Source: Chara braunii (taxonomy: Eukaryota; Streptophyta; Charophyceae; Charales; Characeae). Taken from it: 55,617 bases of DNA. A program made the position numbers and the translations under genes. Each line of letters begins with the position of its first letter. Position 1 is the stretch's first letter. The stretch is from contig BFEA01000411.1 in NCBI GenBank assembly GCA_003427395.1, positions 1,134,924-1,190,540 on the forward strand, read 5' to 3'. Below, piece by piece: positions 1 through 10,799 of this stretch. The notes below the pieces were generated by a model. The model did no database searches. It was not told the DNA's origin and worked only from the letters and a program-made list of their open reading frames with translations.

Positions 1-312
1 GGCCGTCTTTAAGTGTTGAGGCCTGGTTGAGCCACTCCCCTACCGGACCTACTACAGCTGATGATCTGTGTCTGACGACTCGACTGTCCCGAGGGATACG
101 AACCCCTCCAAGGACCGGTACAGACCGGCCGGCTGCTCGGTGTGGCACAGTAGGCTGGAACGGCTGAGTTGTGGGCTGAAATCACCAGGAAGAACCAAGC
201 TGATCACGTCGTCCTGTCTGCGACGTTAAAGAATTCTTGAGGAGTTACGGGGGATCTCCTTAAATGCCTCCAGATCAGCTTTTGGTTCAGTAGTGACAGC
301 CTTAAGAGCACG
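1..312 (+). other. Leader of element A upstream of gag
   Basis: No convincing ORF. The stretch just before gag contains ACGTTAAAGAATT (about 223-235), which recurs in the leader of element B near 7377, so it is probably shared untranslated leader or degenerate N-terminal gag. The readable Gag starts late compared with usual gypsy Gag proteins, so the N-terminal matrix/capsid part may have decayed here or lie outside the window. Confidence 0.45.
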
Positions 313-1059
313 ATGGATGAATTAATCGTTGTTCCTCATCGTGGGGTCACAGACACCCAATTGGTCGGCCTCTTCTACCGGGCTATCCCCGAAGCCTTGC
401 GAGGGCACTTCTTCGCGAAGAGCAAAGATCCGGCCACTACGTATGATTCTCTTAGTCGTGAAGTGGTGGCCTTTGAAGCCAAGTCAGCATCTGTGTCTAC
501 CTTCTGGCACAAAGACTTGGACAAGGGGAAGCAATGGAAGGGCCACACTATCTCTGNGCAAGTGAAGACTAAGGATAGCCTTGTCCTAACTCTAGACGAG
601 GGTAGTGTGGATGAGATCCCCTACGACCAGATTGAGTCGGGGTTAGAGGAGGATGACAACGGTGTGGGCCAGGGGAGGACTTACGCTGCTGTCGCGGCTG
701 GAGGGAGGCCGCAAGGAGGACGAGGCCAGGGCCAAGGGGGCCGGGCCTCAGGGAGCCGGTTCCAAGGCGATCAGGGGGTTGGCGGTAGAGGAGGAAACCG
801 CCAAGCGGGAGGCAGGGGTCAAGGTCCCCCGCAAAACCGTCCTAGGAATAGGTCACCCTATAGAGTAGGAGGATGGCACCCAGGGCTGCCGCAGGGCAGG
901 CCTTGGGAATCTTTGTGTCTGGACCAGACTTTATGGCAACAACGATTGGATCGGGGCCAGTGCATTTTCTGTGGTGACACGGGCCACATCATCAAATATT
1001 GTCCTAAGTATCGCGAGACCCAAACGGCTGCCCAAGGGCTAAAAGGCAGCCGCCGGTAG
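313..1059 (+). CDS. gag: Gag (C-terminal capsid part and nucleocapsid) of element A
   Basis: A 248-codon ORF. Residues about 15-65 resemble the C-terminal half of gypsy Gag/capsid (LVGLFYRAIPEALRGHF, then a TTYDSL/VVAFE segment). Residues about 100-120 are acidic. Residues about 130-185 form an RGG-rich basic stretch. C217, C220, H225 and C230 form a CX2CX4HX4C zinc knuckle, the nucleocapsid signature that binds the element's RNA. The usual N-terminal half is missing. One codon near residue 82 holds an ambiguous base. The protease frame is open from 1008, so the two overlap by about 52 nt in a -1 relationship, typical of gag/pol coupling, although I see no canonical slippery heptamer. The homologous Gag in element B (8640-9480) supports real coding ancestry. 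Confidence 0.8.
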   Translation: MDELIVVPHRGVTDTQLVGLFYRAIPEALRGHFFAKSKDPATTYDSLSREVVAFEAKSASVSTFWHKDLDKGKQWKGHTISXQVKTKDSLVLTLDEGSVDEIPYDQIESGLEEDDNGVGQGRTYAAVAAGGRPQGGRGQGQGGRASGSRFQGDQGVGGRGGNRQAGGRGQGPPQNRPRNRSPYRVGGWHPGLPQGRPWESLCLDQTLWQQRLDRGQCIFCGDTGHIIKYCPKYRETQTAAQGLKGSRR

Positions 1060-1652
1060 GGGTAGCAACTGCCCCTACCACTAGGCCATGTGGGGAACAT
1101 AGCGCTAGCCGGCAGGAGACTCCCACACCACATGTGCCTATGGCAGAGGTTGCAGGCCGGTGTCTAGATAGCTGCCCAGAGACTGCTTGTGTTAGAGTCT
1201 CTCTAGACACCTCCCTCACAGGCGTGGCCGAAGAATTGAAGGAGAGGAGGCCCGCCTGGGCCAAGATGAAGAAGGAGAATAAAGGGCAGCTGATTTTATT
1301 AGATGCAAAGATTTTTAGAAGTAGAGTAGGGGCCCTAGTAGACTCAGGGGCCACCCGCAGCTATATTAGTAAGAAAGCGCTGCAAAAGTTGAGGCTGGGG
1401 CTTAAAGTCCAAAAACTAACAGACCCCATAGTTAGTATCCTCGCGGACAATCGTACCATGGTTGTAGAGCATTACGTAGAGGGAGTCCAGGCGTATTTCC
1501 GCCTAGAGAAAGATGGGAAGGTGGAGAAGGTCCTCCACTCCCTGACTTTCCTCGTAGAGGACAGCCTCCCATTTGATATTGTGTTGGGAATGGATTGGGG
1601 AGAGGCAGCTGGGGCCACGCTCCCATTTGATATTGTGTTGGGAATGGATTGA
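1008..1652 (+). CDS. Retropepsin-type aspartic protease of element A (truncated by TGA)
   Basis: This frame is open from 1008 and has an ATG at 1140. LVDSGATRSYIS (about 1339-1374) carries the D-S-G active site of a retropepsin, which would cleave Gag-Pol. A second half with ILADNRTM and FDIVLGMDW is the C-terminal hydrophobic-hydrophobic-G motif. The sequence FDIVLGMD then occurs a second time, and there the Trp codon reads TGA (1650-1652). Element B keeps different sequence after its DWG motif, so the second copy in A looks like a local rearrangement. To reach RT the reading frame must shift by one, so this copy cannot make a contiguous protease-RT as written. Confidence 0.75.
   Translation, partial: VSRDPNGCPRAKRQPPVGVATAPTTRPCGEHSASRQETPTPHVPMAEVAGRCLDSCPETACVRVSLDTSLTGVAEELKERRPAWAKMKKENKGQLILLDAKIFRSRVGALVDSGATRSYISKKALQKLRLGLKVQKLTDPIVSILADNRTMVVEHYVEGVQAYFRLEKDGKVEKVLHSLTFLVEDSLPFDIVLGMDWGEAAGATLPFDIVLGMD
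1566..1651 (+). repeat. 32-bp direct repeat at the end of the protease
   Basis: Bases 1566-1597 and 1620-1651 are identical for 32 bp, with starts 54 bp apart. Both encode LPFDIVLGMD. The first continues with TGG, the second with TGA and soon TAG. Confidence 0.9.
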
Positions 1653-4600
1653 GGAGTGTAGGCTCCCTAGTGCTGCAGGCGAGGCTAAGCCTGCCCGCCT
1701 GTTCCATGTGTCAGGAGTAGAGAATTCATTGGCACATTGCTGCCTCAGCGCCCCTGCATTCGCCAAATTAGTGAAGAAGGAACACTTAGAGGAACAGGTA
1801 TTTGTTGCCTATGTTAGGCCAGTCACGGAGCCTAAGGAAGAGAAGCCCGTAGACCCTGCTATTGCCAAATTGCTCGAAGAGTTTAAGGATTTGGCTGAGC
1901 CGCCGACAGGCACGGTGCCGCGGCCCATCCAGCACCGTATTGAGATAGAGCCTGGCAGTAGAACTCCTAAGGGTGTTGTGTATAGGATGTCCCCACGGGC
2001 GTTAGAGGAGCTGCGGAAGCAGTTGGACGAGCTCCTTGAAAAGGGTTGGATTAGGCCCAGTTCGTCTCCTTTTGGAGCCCCTGTTCTCTTTGTCCTTAAG
2101 AAAGAGGGAGAGTTGAGGATGTGTATAGACTATAGGGGTCTGAATGCCATTACAGTGAAGAATGTTGACCCACTGCCTAGGATAGACAATCTCCTAGATC
2201 AAGTGCAGGGGGCGAAGTATTTCTCCAAGATAGATTTGAAGTCCGGATATCATCAGATAGAGGTGCATCCTGATGATCAGTACAAGACAGCCTTCCGGAC
2301 TAGAACTGGGCACTACGAGTTCATAGTGATGCCCTTTGGACTAACCAATGTGCCAGCTACGTTCCAGCGTTGTATGAACGATTTGTTTAGGCCGTGGTTA
2401 GACAGATTTGTTGTAGTTTACTTAGATGACATCTTAGTGTTTAGTCGGACCCTCGAAGAGCATGAGGGTCATCTCATGCAGGTCTTGGAGAAGTTGAGGG
2501 AAGCTAACTTCAAGATCAATGCAAAGAAGTGCGATTGGGCGAAAACCCAAGTTTTGTACTTAGGCCACGTCTTAGACGGAGACGGCGTTAAGCCAGAGGA
2601 TAGCAAGATCGCAGCAATTAGAGATTGGCCCACGCCACGTACGCTGACAGAGTTGCGCTCGTTCCTGGGCTTAGCTAATTACTACCGGAAGTTCGTAAAG
2701 AACTCCACCATCGCTGCACCCCTTCGCAGATTGTTGAGGAAGGAAACTATTTGGAAGTGGGATAAGGACTGCACGTCTGCCATGAAAAAGTTAAAGCAGG
2801 CATTGATAGAGTACCCAGTCCTTAAAGTCGCCGACCCGTCCTTGCCCTTTGTCGTCACGACCGATGCAAGTCAATACAGCATAAGCGCAGTGTTACAGCA
2901 AGACGATGGCAATGGGTATAGGCCCGTAGAGTTCATGTCTGCTAGAATGCCTTCAGAGAAGGTCGCGACATCTACCTATGAGAGGGAACTCTACGCTCTC
3001 GGGCAAGCCTTAGACCACTGGAAGCACTACTTGCTCGGGAGGCACTTCAAAGTCTATTCAGATCACGAAACATTACGATGGTTAAAGACGCAGGCCAAGA
3101 CACCTAAGCTTACCAGGTGGGCCGCAGAAATAGATCAGTACGACTTCGAGCTCAAGCCTGTTAAAGGGAAGTACAACGTAGCCGCGGATGCTCTGAGTAG
3201 GAGGGAAGATTACTTTGGGGCAATAGTGCACTACCTCGATATAGGGAAGGACCTGCAACAGAAGGTTAGAGAGGCCTATGCCCAGGACCCTATCCATAGT
3301 GAGCTCCTTAAGAAGGTCAAGGAGGCCCCAGAGACTGAGCCGAACGACCGCACTACTGAAGGGCTGCTCTTTGAGAAGACTAATGTATTTGACCGCCTGT
3401 GCATTCCCAATAGCGAAGATATTCGTAGTCTGATTTCGGGCGAATGCCATGACACAGAGGGTCATTTTGGTTGGCAAAAGACCTTAGCCAATCTGATGCG
3501 CGCGTATACCTGGCCAGGGATGAAGAATGACTGCGTAGAGTATGTTCGCAGTTGTAAGGTCTGCCAGCGTAACAAGGGTTCTACGCGCGCCCCGTTAGGT
3601 CTTCTCAGACCCTTGCCCATTCCGGACCAACCGGGAGACTCAGTGTCCATCGACTTCATGGACACTCAGGTCAAGAGCAGGCATGGCAAAAGCCAAGTCA
3701 TGGTCATAATTGACTGATTTAGTAAGTACGCAGTCTTTGTTCCTTTGCCGTCAGAGGCACGTACCGATTTAGTCATTCGAAGATTTTTTGACTGTTGGGT
3801 TAGTGACAATGGAATCCCGCTGTCAATAGTTAGCGATAGAGATAGTCACTTCACGAGCCAGAACTGGCAAGAACTCATGGGAGTATATGGGTCCAAGTTG
3901 TTGATGTCGTCCGGCCGTCATCCAGAGACTAACGGTCAGACAGAGCAAATGAACAAGATCCTGCAGCAAGTTCTGCGCATGTATATTAGACCAGATCAGA
4001 TTAACTGGGATGAGATGTTGCCCAAAGTAGCTAGTGCGTACAATAACAGCGTGCATCTGTCTACGTGGCGCACTCCCAATGAACTGCACAAGTCCTTTAG
4101 ACCGCGCAGACCGTTTGAGGGACTCAACCGGGATCAGATTCACAGGTTGCCGAAAGGGACCAGGGAGTTTGCTGTACAGCACGAGAAAGAACTAGCTACT
4201 GTTGTCGAGAACCTCAGAAAAGCCCAGCATAGGATGATAGAGCACGCGAACAAACACCGTCGCCCTTCACAGTTTCAGGTAGGCGACTTAGTCTGGGTTA
4301 GTTCTAGAGAATTTGCACCTGAGGAGAACATCTCGCAGAAGTTACTGCCCACATATAGAGGGCCGTGGCCTGTTCTGGAAGTCGAGGGCGGCGAAGATGG
4401 ACCGTCCTACACCATAGAGTTACCAGCACACCTCCACACTTACCCAATTTTCCACGCATCGAAGTTACTACCTTGTCAGACAAGTGATCAATTTCCATCC
4501 CGTAGATCTATGATTCCACCCGATATGGATGGAAGGTATGACATCGATGGCATAGTGGCTGAAGACGTATTCAGAACTGGAGGTAGGGGTCGTCCGCAGA

Positions 4601-4740
4601 AACAGTATAAGGTTCATTTTAGTTATCAGGAACCAGAAGACGACCGCTGGTTTACAAGATCGGAACTTCTAGAGACAGCTCCCGATATAGTCCGGGCCTA
4701 CGAGAGACAGCAGAAGGGTAAAGGTCCTGCCTTGGACTGA
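1573..4740 (+). CDS. pol: Pol: reverse transcriptase, RNase H, integrase and chromodomain-like tail of element A
   Basis: One reading frame interrupted only by TGA at 3715-3717. RT spans about 1980-2560: motif A reads FSKIDLKSGYHQI with the catalytic Asp, and motif C is YLDD (2419-2430). RNase H (about 2840-3200) has TTDAS, YERELYA and YSDHETL. The integrase zinc domain is HX3H...CX2C (HDTEGHFG to CKVCQRNK, about 3447-3570). The catalytic core has Asp at 3652, Asp in VSDRDSHF and Glu in TNGQTEQMN. After a GPW/HASKLLP module, residues from about 4530 (YDIDGIVAEDVF to RWFTRSELLE) look like a chromodomain, which in chromoviruses steers integration to marked chromatin. The TGA falls where IDRFSKY is usual, so CGA to TGA by CpG decay is likely. 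The RT start is uncertain because the frame is entered by a shift from the protease. Confidence 0.88.
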
Positions 4741-6632
4741 AATTTTCTCGGAGGACCTCGAATTTAGGCCGGCGGGAGTGAAACGGNATTCACCAGTTCG
4801 CAGTAGCGAATGCAGATCCCAGGGCTCGATCCCTAGTTCCCCGTCTTACCTGCGTACAGTATTGATGTCAACCCGTAGCTTTGAACCTGCGACCTGTAGG
4901 ATCGCCAGTGGTAGGTAGACTTTCGTAGGACACAGGGTAGGAGGGATCCGAACTGTAGACTTGTAGGGTAGGAGTCTAAACATCTCAGAGGTCGTAGCTG
5001 TAGGTTGTTTGAAGAGTCAAGGTCGTAGCCGCTACTTACCTGAAAGGGCAAAGTCGTAGCTGCTACAATACCGAAAGGCCAAGTTAGAGACTAGTGGCCT
5101 TTCGGAGTCAGCCCCCGTTTAGGCCGAGGCAAGTGGGCAAGTGGTATAGGTCCACTACGCAGAGTCAGCAGTCCCAGGTAGCCCAGTCCGGTCCAGTCAA
5201 GCAAGTACCGTCTGGGACTGTGCACATCGTGGGCCAAGGGATANAGGGCAGACCAACGCCGCACAGAAGTATAAATCAAGAGGCTGCGTCCAGCCATTCA
5301 TTCATTCCTGCGGATGCCATGCGGAAGTGCTGCCTCAGCAGCTTGTGCGAGGAGGTCTGCAGTGCGCCCGAAGTCGAAGTGGGCAGTGAAGTGTAGTATA
5401 GCGATAGGGTAGTGGCAGCTAGCGCTGCGATAGCTGTAGTGCAGTGTGTGTGTGTGCTGCGTATGAACATTGAGTGTTGCGTGTGGGACATCCAGGGTGA
5501 TCCAGCATGCGAACAGTGAGTTGTGTGGGCGCAGAGCCGCCATAGCCAGCAAAGAGAACTCTTATCCGGTTACCATATCTTTGAGTACTGTGTGGGCGCA
5601 TGTTGCCAGTTTGCTGTATCGCTGTTTGCATGCAAGACAAGTGTGAATGATCCCAGTCTGATTGCACTCGCCCGTGAGAGCGTAGGCGCCAGCCAGCAAA
5701 TAGCGCAGCAGCGCTTGCGCAGCATGCAGCCAGCACCCCAATGCCGAATGAGGAGGCAGGCCCTTTGCTATATCGAAGTGGCCTGCCTGCGTCCAGTCCC
5801 AGGAAGCTTCCAGTAGGCCCCGGTAGCCTGAGGCCCAGCACGACGAGAACAGGCCTTGGGCCTGAGGTGGTTGCATGTGCCCAACTGCCTTTGGCCTGTG
5901 NTTGGCCCNGTACCCGTATCCAGCCCAGGGCCTGCTTCACATACATTCACACAGGCGGCNCAGGGCCTGGGTTCACTCAACCAACTGGCGCTGCGCAACT
6001 GCCTGAATTTCCCTGAGTTGCGTGGTGGCCAGAAAAGGGCCCTGAGGGCCTCGTCGAGCCTGCCTTCACTTAGGGCGGCCGACGGGCTGCAAAAATGGGG
6101 CCTTACGGGACTCATAGAGGCAGTGGCCTCGCACACGGATGAACCAACACAATTGCAGCCGAGAGGCCCTGGCAGCCCGTTATCGATCTAGAGCCCACAA
6201 AGATAATAAAGCCAGCTGCAGTACCTGAGCGACACACTTGTTCATTGGCATGTTGTGGAAGCACTGCTGCACGCTTATGCGACAGTACGCTGCCACTGGT
6301 CAGGAGAATTGGCAGAGTAACCTGGCACGTAGTGCCATAGCTAGGACTAGTGTGGGAGGACGAAGTAGTCATAACGTATGAGGGCTGAGTGCATTCACAG
6401 AGAGACAGTGAGAGAGAGGGAGAGAGAGAGAGAGTACATACTGGAGTGTGAGGGCTTGGCAGCCATAGCCACTGTAACCGTCTTCAGATACTTGCAACAG
6501 TTTCATATTTTGGAATAATATCTTCGAGTTTCTGTGGATATCTGCCTCGTTGCTTTGCTGTGCGAGTGTGGTTTGGACTTTGGGGACTCGCATCATTGCA
6601 ATTTCGTAATCAAATTAAGTCGGATCATTGCA
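4741..6632 (+). repeat. Long LTR-like segment shared by elements A and B
   Basis: There is no ORF of note after the pol stop. A TATA box lies at 5270-5276 and the segment ends ...ATTGCA (CA at 6631-6632), two bases before a tRNA-Met-type primer site. This is the order U3, TATA, R/U5, PBS expected of an LTR. The 5' boundary is unresolved, somewhere between the pol stop and about 4870, because no second copy is present to align. Local features are small repeats of GTCGTAGC (4990-5080) and an AG-rich run at 6403-6434. If right, the LTR is unusually long, about 1.8 kb. Confidence 0.6.
5270..5276 (+). promoter_or_regulatory. TATA box (TATAAAT) in the LTR
   Basis: TATAAAT about 1360 bp before the LTR end, in a moderately GC-rich context. 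A TATA element at the U3/R junction is how gypsy LTRs start Pol II transcription. Confidence 0.5.
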
Positions 6633-6633
6633 C

Positions 6634-6645
6634 TGGTATCGGAGC
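6634..6645 (+). other. Primer-binding site of element B
   Basis: TGGTATCGGAGC, close to the plant gypsy/copia site TGGTATCAGAGC that pairs with the 3' end of initiator tRNA-Met. It lies two bases after the CA end of the LTR, the usual spacing. Confidence 0.7.
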
Positions 6646-7935
6646 GTACTCCCGTCGAGTCAGTGCTTGGAGGAAGAAGGAGGCCGGCAACTAAGGCCAG
6701 CAGGTGATTTGAGTTGGCGGCAGTCTTGGGGAAAACTGAAATGCCGAAGGAAAAGAGGCTGAGGAGGGTGAAGGAGGATAGTGAAGAAGAAGACTGACCT
6801 GAAGATTCATGGAGCAGCATCGGGCATCATCAGGCGAAAGTGAAGTGTTCCCTAACCATTAAGCCTTGTTCATTTCTGCAATTCGTTGTTGTTCCTGGAA
6901 ATTGTTGGTCTTTCCCGCGGACGCAAAGCCGCTCCTCAATTCTGTTCTTGTCGATTCTTGTTGATATCAATTAGGTCCAGGAGTAGGACCACTAATACAT
7001 GTCACCAGTAGTTATAACCTGCTGGAGTAAAGGCTCCCCATGGTTCTCGTGGAGAGGGTAAGGTTGCATGCCTTGTCGGGGGGGCTGGAAACCCCGGGTA
7101 GACCCTATCCGTGTCCTCAAAGTGTGAGGCTCTAGAGGCAAGCTATGTCAGGTGTGCTGGTTCTAGCTATGTATCGAGGGTCCTACGTTGTCTGAGCTCT
7201 GGCACATGGGCACATAAAGTAGTTGCACCGGCGTCCAGCAGCAGGTGCACATTAAACAACCGAGCTATAGCCCAATGACCGCTACTGACCGGCGTGCGAC
7301 GAATCGTGTGACCTCAGAGACAGACCAAGCTTAGTCTTGAGAGGGAGTACCGCAAGCGACATTGTCCTCATTGAAACGTTAAAGAATTGTTGTTGGAGGT
7401 AACTGCAACCTGTAGTGACGTGATAATCATTGGGGAAAGTAGAAGGCAACGGCAATAGGTCAGAAAGTTTCCGTCTCGAGGCTAGAGTCTACATGGTAGG
7501 AAGGAAAGGGAACAATTGCTGTACTTCTCACCTCCACGGACGACTACCACCCTTAATGTGCATTCCTTGCCTTCTTGGTGATATGGGAACTGTTACTGCA
7601 AATGATTTTCCCCTTAACCCGTTTCCGAACGTACCGCTTGCATGCCATGGGCTTGGAAGGGAGGCAAATACAACAGACGGGGGATGCAGAATATAAGGTG
7701 GAGGGGGGCAAGAAAGAAAGAACAAAGAGAAAGGGAAAGGAAGGAGTTGCAAAAGGAAAATAAGGCAAACGAATCAGAGGGGGAGGAAGATGGAGGAAAG
7801 AAGCGAGAAGAAAAGCAGGAAGGAGAAAAGAAGAGAAAGAGGAGAAGGGAGGCAAAGGAAAAGGGAAGGAACAGGTGGAGTCAAGCCAGCAGCTGCCACC
7901 CATCTCTCTGACCAGGGAGGGCGTGGAGGAGTAGC

Positions 7936-8260
7936 GAGATGTGGGGGTTATTCTTCTCCTCCAACCATGCCTTCATAACATCGATCAAAACTACATCCTT
8001 CAGCCCTTCCTCCTCTGCTCCGTCTCTCTTCTTCTGTTCAGGGCCTCCCACCAGCCTCTATCTGCATTGGCAGCGACCCTTTTGCAGCGACCTTTTTGCA
8101 GTTGCTGCAACTGCAAAAGGGTCGCTGCCAACACAGATAGAGGCTGGTGCGAGGCCATGAACAGAAGAAGAGAGGCGGATCAGAGGAGGAAGGTGCTGAA
8201 GGATGTAGTTTTGATTGATGTTATGAAGGCATGTTTGGAGGAGGAGAACCCCCACATCTC
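7936..8260. repeat. 325-bp palindrome (inverted repeat with almost no loop)
   Basis: Bases 7936-8107 and 8109-8260 are reverse complements from GAGATGTGGGGG at the left edge to CCCCCACATCTC at the right edge, closing on GCAGTTGC/T/GCAACTGC at about 8099-8115. The left arm carries one extra 14-bp repeat (AGCGACCTTTTTGC); otherwise only scattered mismatches. Such a structure gives a long hairpin RNA or a DNA cruciform. Confidence 0.88.
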
Positions 8261-8492
8261 CCAACTCTCCCAGCTAGCACTCCACTGCTCCAATGAAACC
8301 GCTGCAATCCGCCTATTAACAGAGCAAATCATTCAGCGGCAAGATGAGATGGCTCCCAAATGTAATTACATGCTCTCCCAAACGACCTGATGCTCCTCCA
8401 TTTGTGTCGTCATTATACTAACACGCAAAGAAGTATATCAGGGAACAATTGGCAAAAGAAAGAGGAAGGACCCGGCGGAGGAGGCAATAGAG

Positions 8493-8549
8493 ATGACAGT
8501 GATGATGGTGATGATGGTGATGATGGTGATGATGGTGATGATGGTGATG
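8493..8549 (+). repeat. 9-bp microsatellite (GATGATGGT)n
   Basis: About six tandem units of GATGATGGT, which read as an Asp-Asp-Gly run in one frame. It lies just upstream of the Gag relic. Confidence 0.9.
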
Positions 8550-8639
8550 GAGGCCGAAAGGAAGGTAAGAAAGGAAAGGATCCCAATGAGCATGACAGTG
8601 GCCCCAAGGAGAAGACCCAGGTGAAACTGGGCCCTACTT

Positions 8640-9480
8640 AACATGGCAAAAATAGAGAATATACTGCAGTGAGAAGCGGTTAGATCCTATCTCTACGTAC
8701 AGAAGATAGACCACCATTCGAGTGTTGATGTCATAGACAACCATTCTAGAGTGTTGATGGCAGTGTTGTGTCTGGGAGGGGATGCTATGAATTGGGCAAT
8801 ATTGCAAGAAGAGGCAGCAAGCTGTGAGAGAGATATGGTGAGGTATTCTCGACTGATAGACATAGATGTTTTCCTACAGGGACTGGTTGACCATTTTGCT
8901 TACAAGAACAGGGCTAGACGGACTAAATACAATTATTATGAATCTAGAACAGCAACCGTGGAAGAGTATAGCAGCCCTGAAGGTGACTATGGCTGAGCAC
9001 CTGCACGTAAAGGATCACATTGTGTTGTCTGCACAGATCCTAAACTTTTTGTGTTAGCCCTGCCTGATCCCGTCATACCAGCTATTTGCAAAGGCTCAGG
9101 AACTGGGACAGACTTATAAAGAATTTACAGCAGCCTGGCTTCCTACAGGCAGTGAATTACCACTTCAGTCTGGACCTAGAGAAGGGAAAGAAGTTCTGGG
9201 AAATGACAATCTCAAGTAAAATTCAAGGAAACGTCAGCCTGTTAGTTACCTTTGAGGAAGTGAGTGTAGAGGAACTCCCCAATGGGCAGATAGATAAAGG
9301 CGAGGAGGACGAGAACGATCAAGAAGTCCAGGGAGGAGATTATGCAGCCGTAGTACCCCCGAGGCAGAGAACAGGGAGGAGGCTGAGGTCATGGAGGCCA
9401 AGCCAAGGACAGAGGTGGATATGGCCCTGCAGTCCAGGTGGGAGGAGGGCAAAATGTGTTCCAACAGTGTGAGGGAGGTT
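8640..9480 (+). pseudogene. gag: gag relic of element B
   Basis: Pieces in changing frames give a Gag-like series: AMNWAILQEEAAS (about 8788) and ATVEEY (about 8955), typical of gypsy capsid; ILNFLCLALPDPV (about 9040), matching the FYRAIPEAL region of element A; and KGKKFWEMTISS followed by VSVEELPNGQID and DYAAV (9186-9350), colinear with the element A Gag up to its acidic segment. At least three frame changes and internal stops make it non-functional. The zinc knuckle is not found; the region after it is occupied by a tandem duplication. Confidence 0.7.
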
Positions 9481-9522
9481 GTAGCTCCCTTCAAGGAGGC
9501 AACTTCTACCCACAAGGCGGAA

Positions 9523-9770
9523 GACATGCGAACAATTTTGCTGTCGTAAACAGTGAAGGAGGTGAAGGTGGTTTCCCACCTCGTGGCCCGCGAAGGTGCC
9601 CGCCAAATACAAGGAGAGAAGACGAAGACCTCTAGAAAGCCATGAAGACATGCGAACAATTTTGCTCTCGCTAACAGTGAAGGAGGTGAAGGTGGTTTCC
9701 CACCTCGTGGCCCGCGAAGGTGCCCGCCAAATACGAGGAGAGAAGACAAAGACCTCTAGAAAGCCATGAA
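9523..9770 (+). repeat. 124-bp tandem duplication
   Basis: 9523-9646 and 9647-9770 are nearly identical, each starting GACATGCGAACAATTTTGCT and ending AAGCCATGAA. It lies in the decayed gag C-terminal region of element B. Confidence 0.92.
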
Positions 9771-10138
9771 GATGTTTTGAGGACCAATGGAGAAGAGGAG
9801 ACATGAGGGAAGAGGTTTTAAGTGAGGGATACGGGTCACATCAGGCAGTCAGTAAAAGGGGATGGTCAGTAGAGGTAGCAGCTGCTTCTACTTGGAGTGC
9901 GTATAAAAAGAAAAAGAGGGATGTGCTGAGAAGGCACCCTCCTGCTCACAGTCCGTGATGGCAGATGGAGGCCCCCACCTAGGCAGTTTCCCAGAGACTG
10001 CTTGTGTTAGGTCTTTCCAGGTGGATCCCTTGCAGTCATAGGCAAAGAACTGCTCACTTGTCGCCAAGCCTGGGCTGGAATCAAGAAAGGAGAGTGAGGG
10101 CAACTGATTTTGAAAGATGTAGAAGTGAATAGGACCAG
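9771..10138 (+). other. Decayed gag/protease junction of element B
   Basis: Non-coding now. CCAGAGACTGCTTGTGTTAG (about 9989-10008) is shared with element A at 1178-1197, which fixes the homology and orientation. Confidence 0.55.
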
Positions 10139-10755
10139 ATTAGGTGCAACAGTAGACAGCAGTTCGACTAGGAGTTGTCTCTAAAAACATGATACAGAAA
10201 TTGCACAAAATGACAGTGCACACGTTGGAATTGCCAGTGACAGTATGTGGAGGCAAGGCCTGTCTCTGAAGGGTTGCTGGACCGACCCCTGATAGGGAGA
10301 AGGTGGGACTAGTGAATACTGCAGATAACTGGCACCGCGTCCAGGGTGAAGAGGTTCCCGCCCACAGAACAAAAGGCAGACAGAATGGCACACAGGGGAT
10401 GTAGGGACTGCATACAAACATTGATAGAACACGGATTGCACAGCAGCCACAGCAATTTTCAAACAGGGGGACTGCCGTAACAGGGCTGGGCATAGGGACA
10501 AGGGGAGCTCCGACAAGGGGATGAGTGACATTAGCAGTTCCATGGGACAATGGAGCCCCGGGACGATCAAGGTGCACAGCCCCAGGAAAGCCACAGTCAC
10601 CAATTTAAGTGCTACATGATGTATAAATGGGACGCTGGACCCGGTTTCCAGTAGGTGCCGCTCCCCACCAATAGATGGAGCAGCCCGACAGGTAAGCCCT
10701 CAATCTTGACGGCTCTTTTACCGCCGCCAGGATAGAGGGATATCACAGGGCTTTT

Positions 10756-10799
<44 letters not shown>

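Larger units (their letters stand above)
1..6632 (+). mobile_element. Element A: Ty3/gypsy LTR retrotransposon, 5' end outside window
   Basis: The order Gag (zinc knuckle), protease, RT, RNase H, integrase, chromodomain-like tail defines a Ty3/gypsy element, probably a chromovirus. The window opens inside the leader, so the 5' LTR and primer site are not seen. The 3' side runs into a long LTR-like segment (TATAAAT at 5270) ending at 6632. Defects seen are a 32-bp repeat plus a TGA in the protease, a frame change into RT and a TGA in the integrase. Single ambiguous bases (557, 4787, 5244, 5901, 5909, 5960) suggest a collapsed or low-quality consensus. The exact start of the 3' LTR cannot be placed without the 5' copy. 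Confidence 0.85.
6646..8640 (+). other. Leader and pre-gag region of element B
   Basis: No strong coding signal. It holds an A/G-rich stretch at 7690-7880 giving lysine/glutamate-rich spurious ORFs, a 325-bp palindrome (7936-8260) and a 9-bp microsatellite (8493-8549). Short ORFs here (7430-7696, 7941-8390) have skewed composition and no recognised domain. The readable Gag begins near 8640. Confidence 0.5.

Noticed and set aside
1008-1059. Programmed -1 frameshift site between gag and protease of element A
   Set aside because: The overlap and frame relation fit, but no X XXY YYZ heptamer is present in the overlap, so I report only the overlap.
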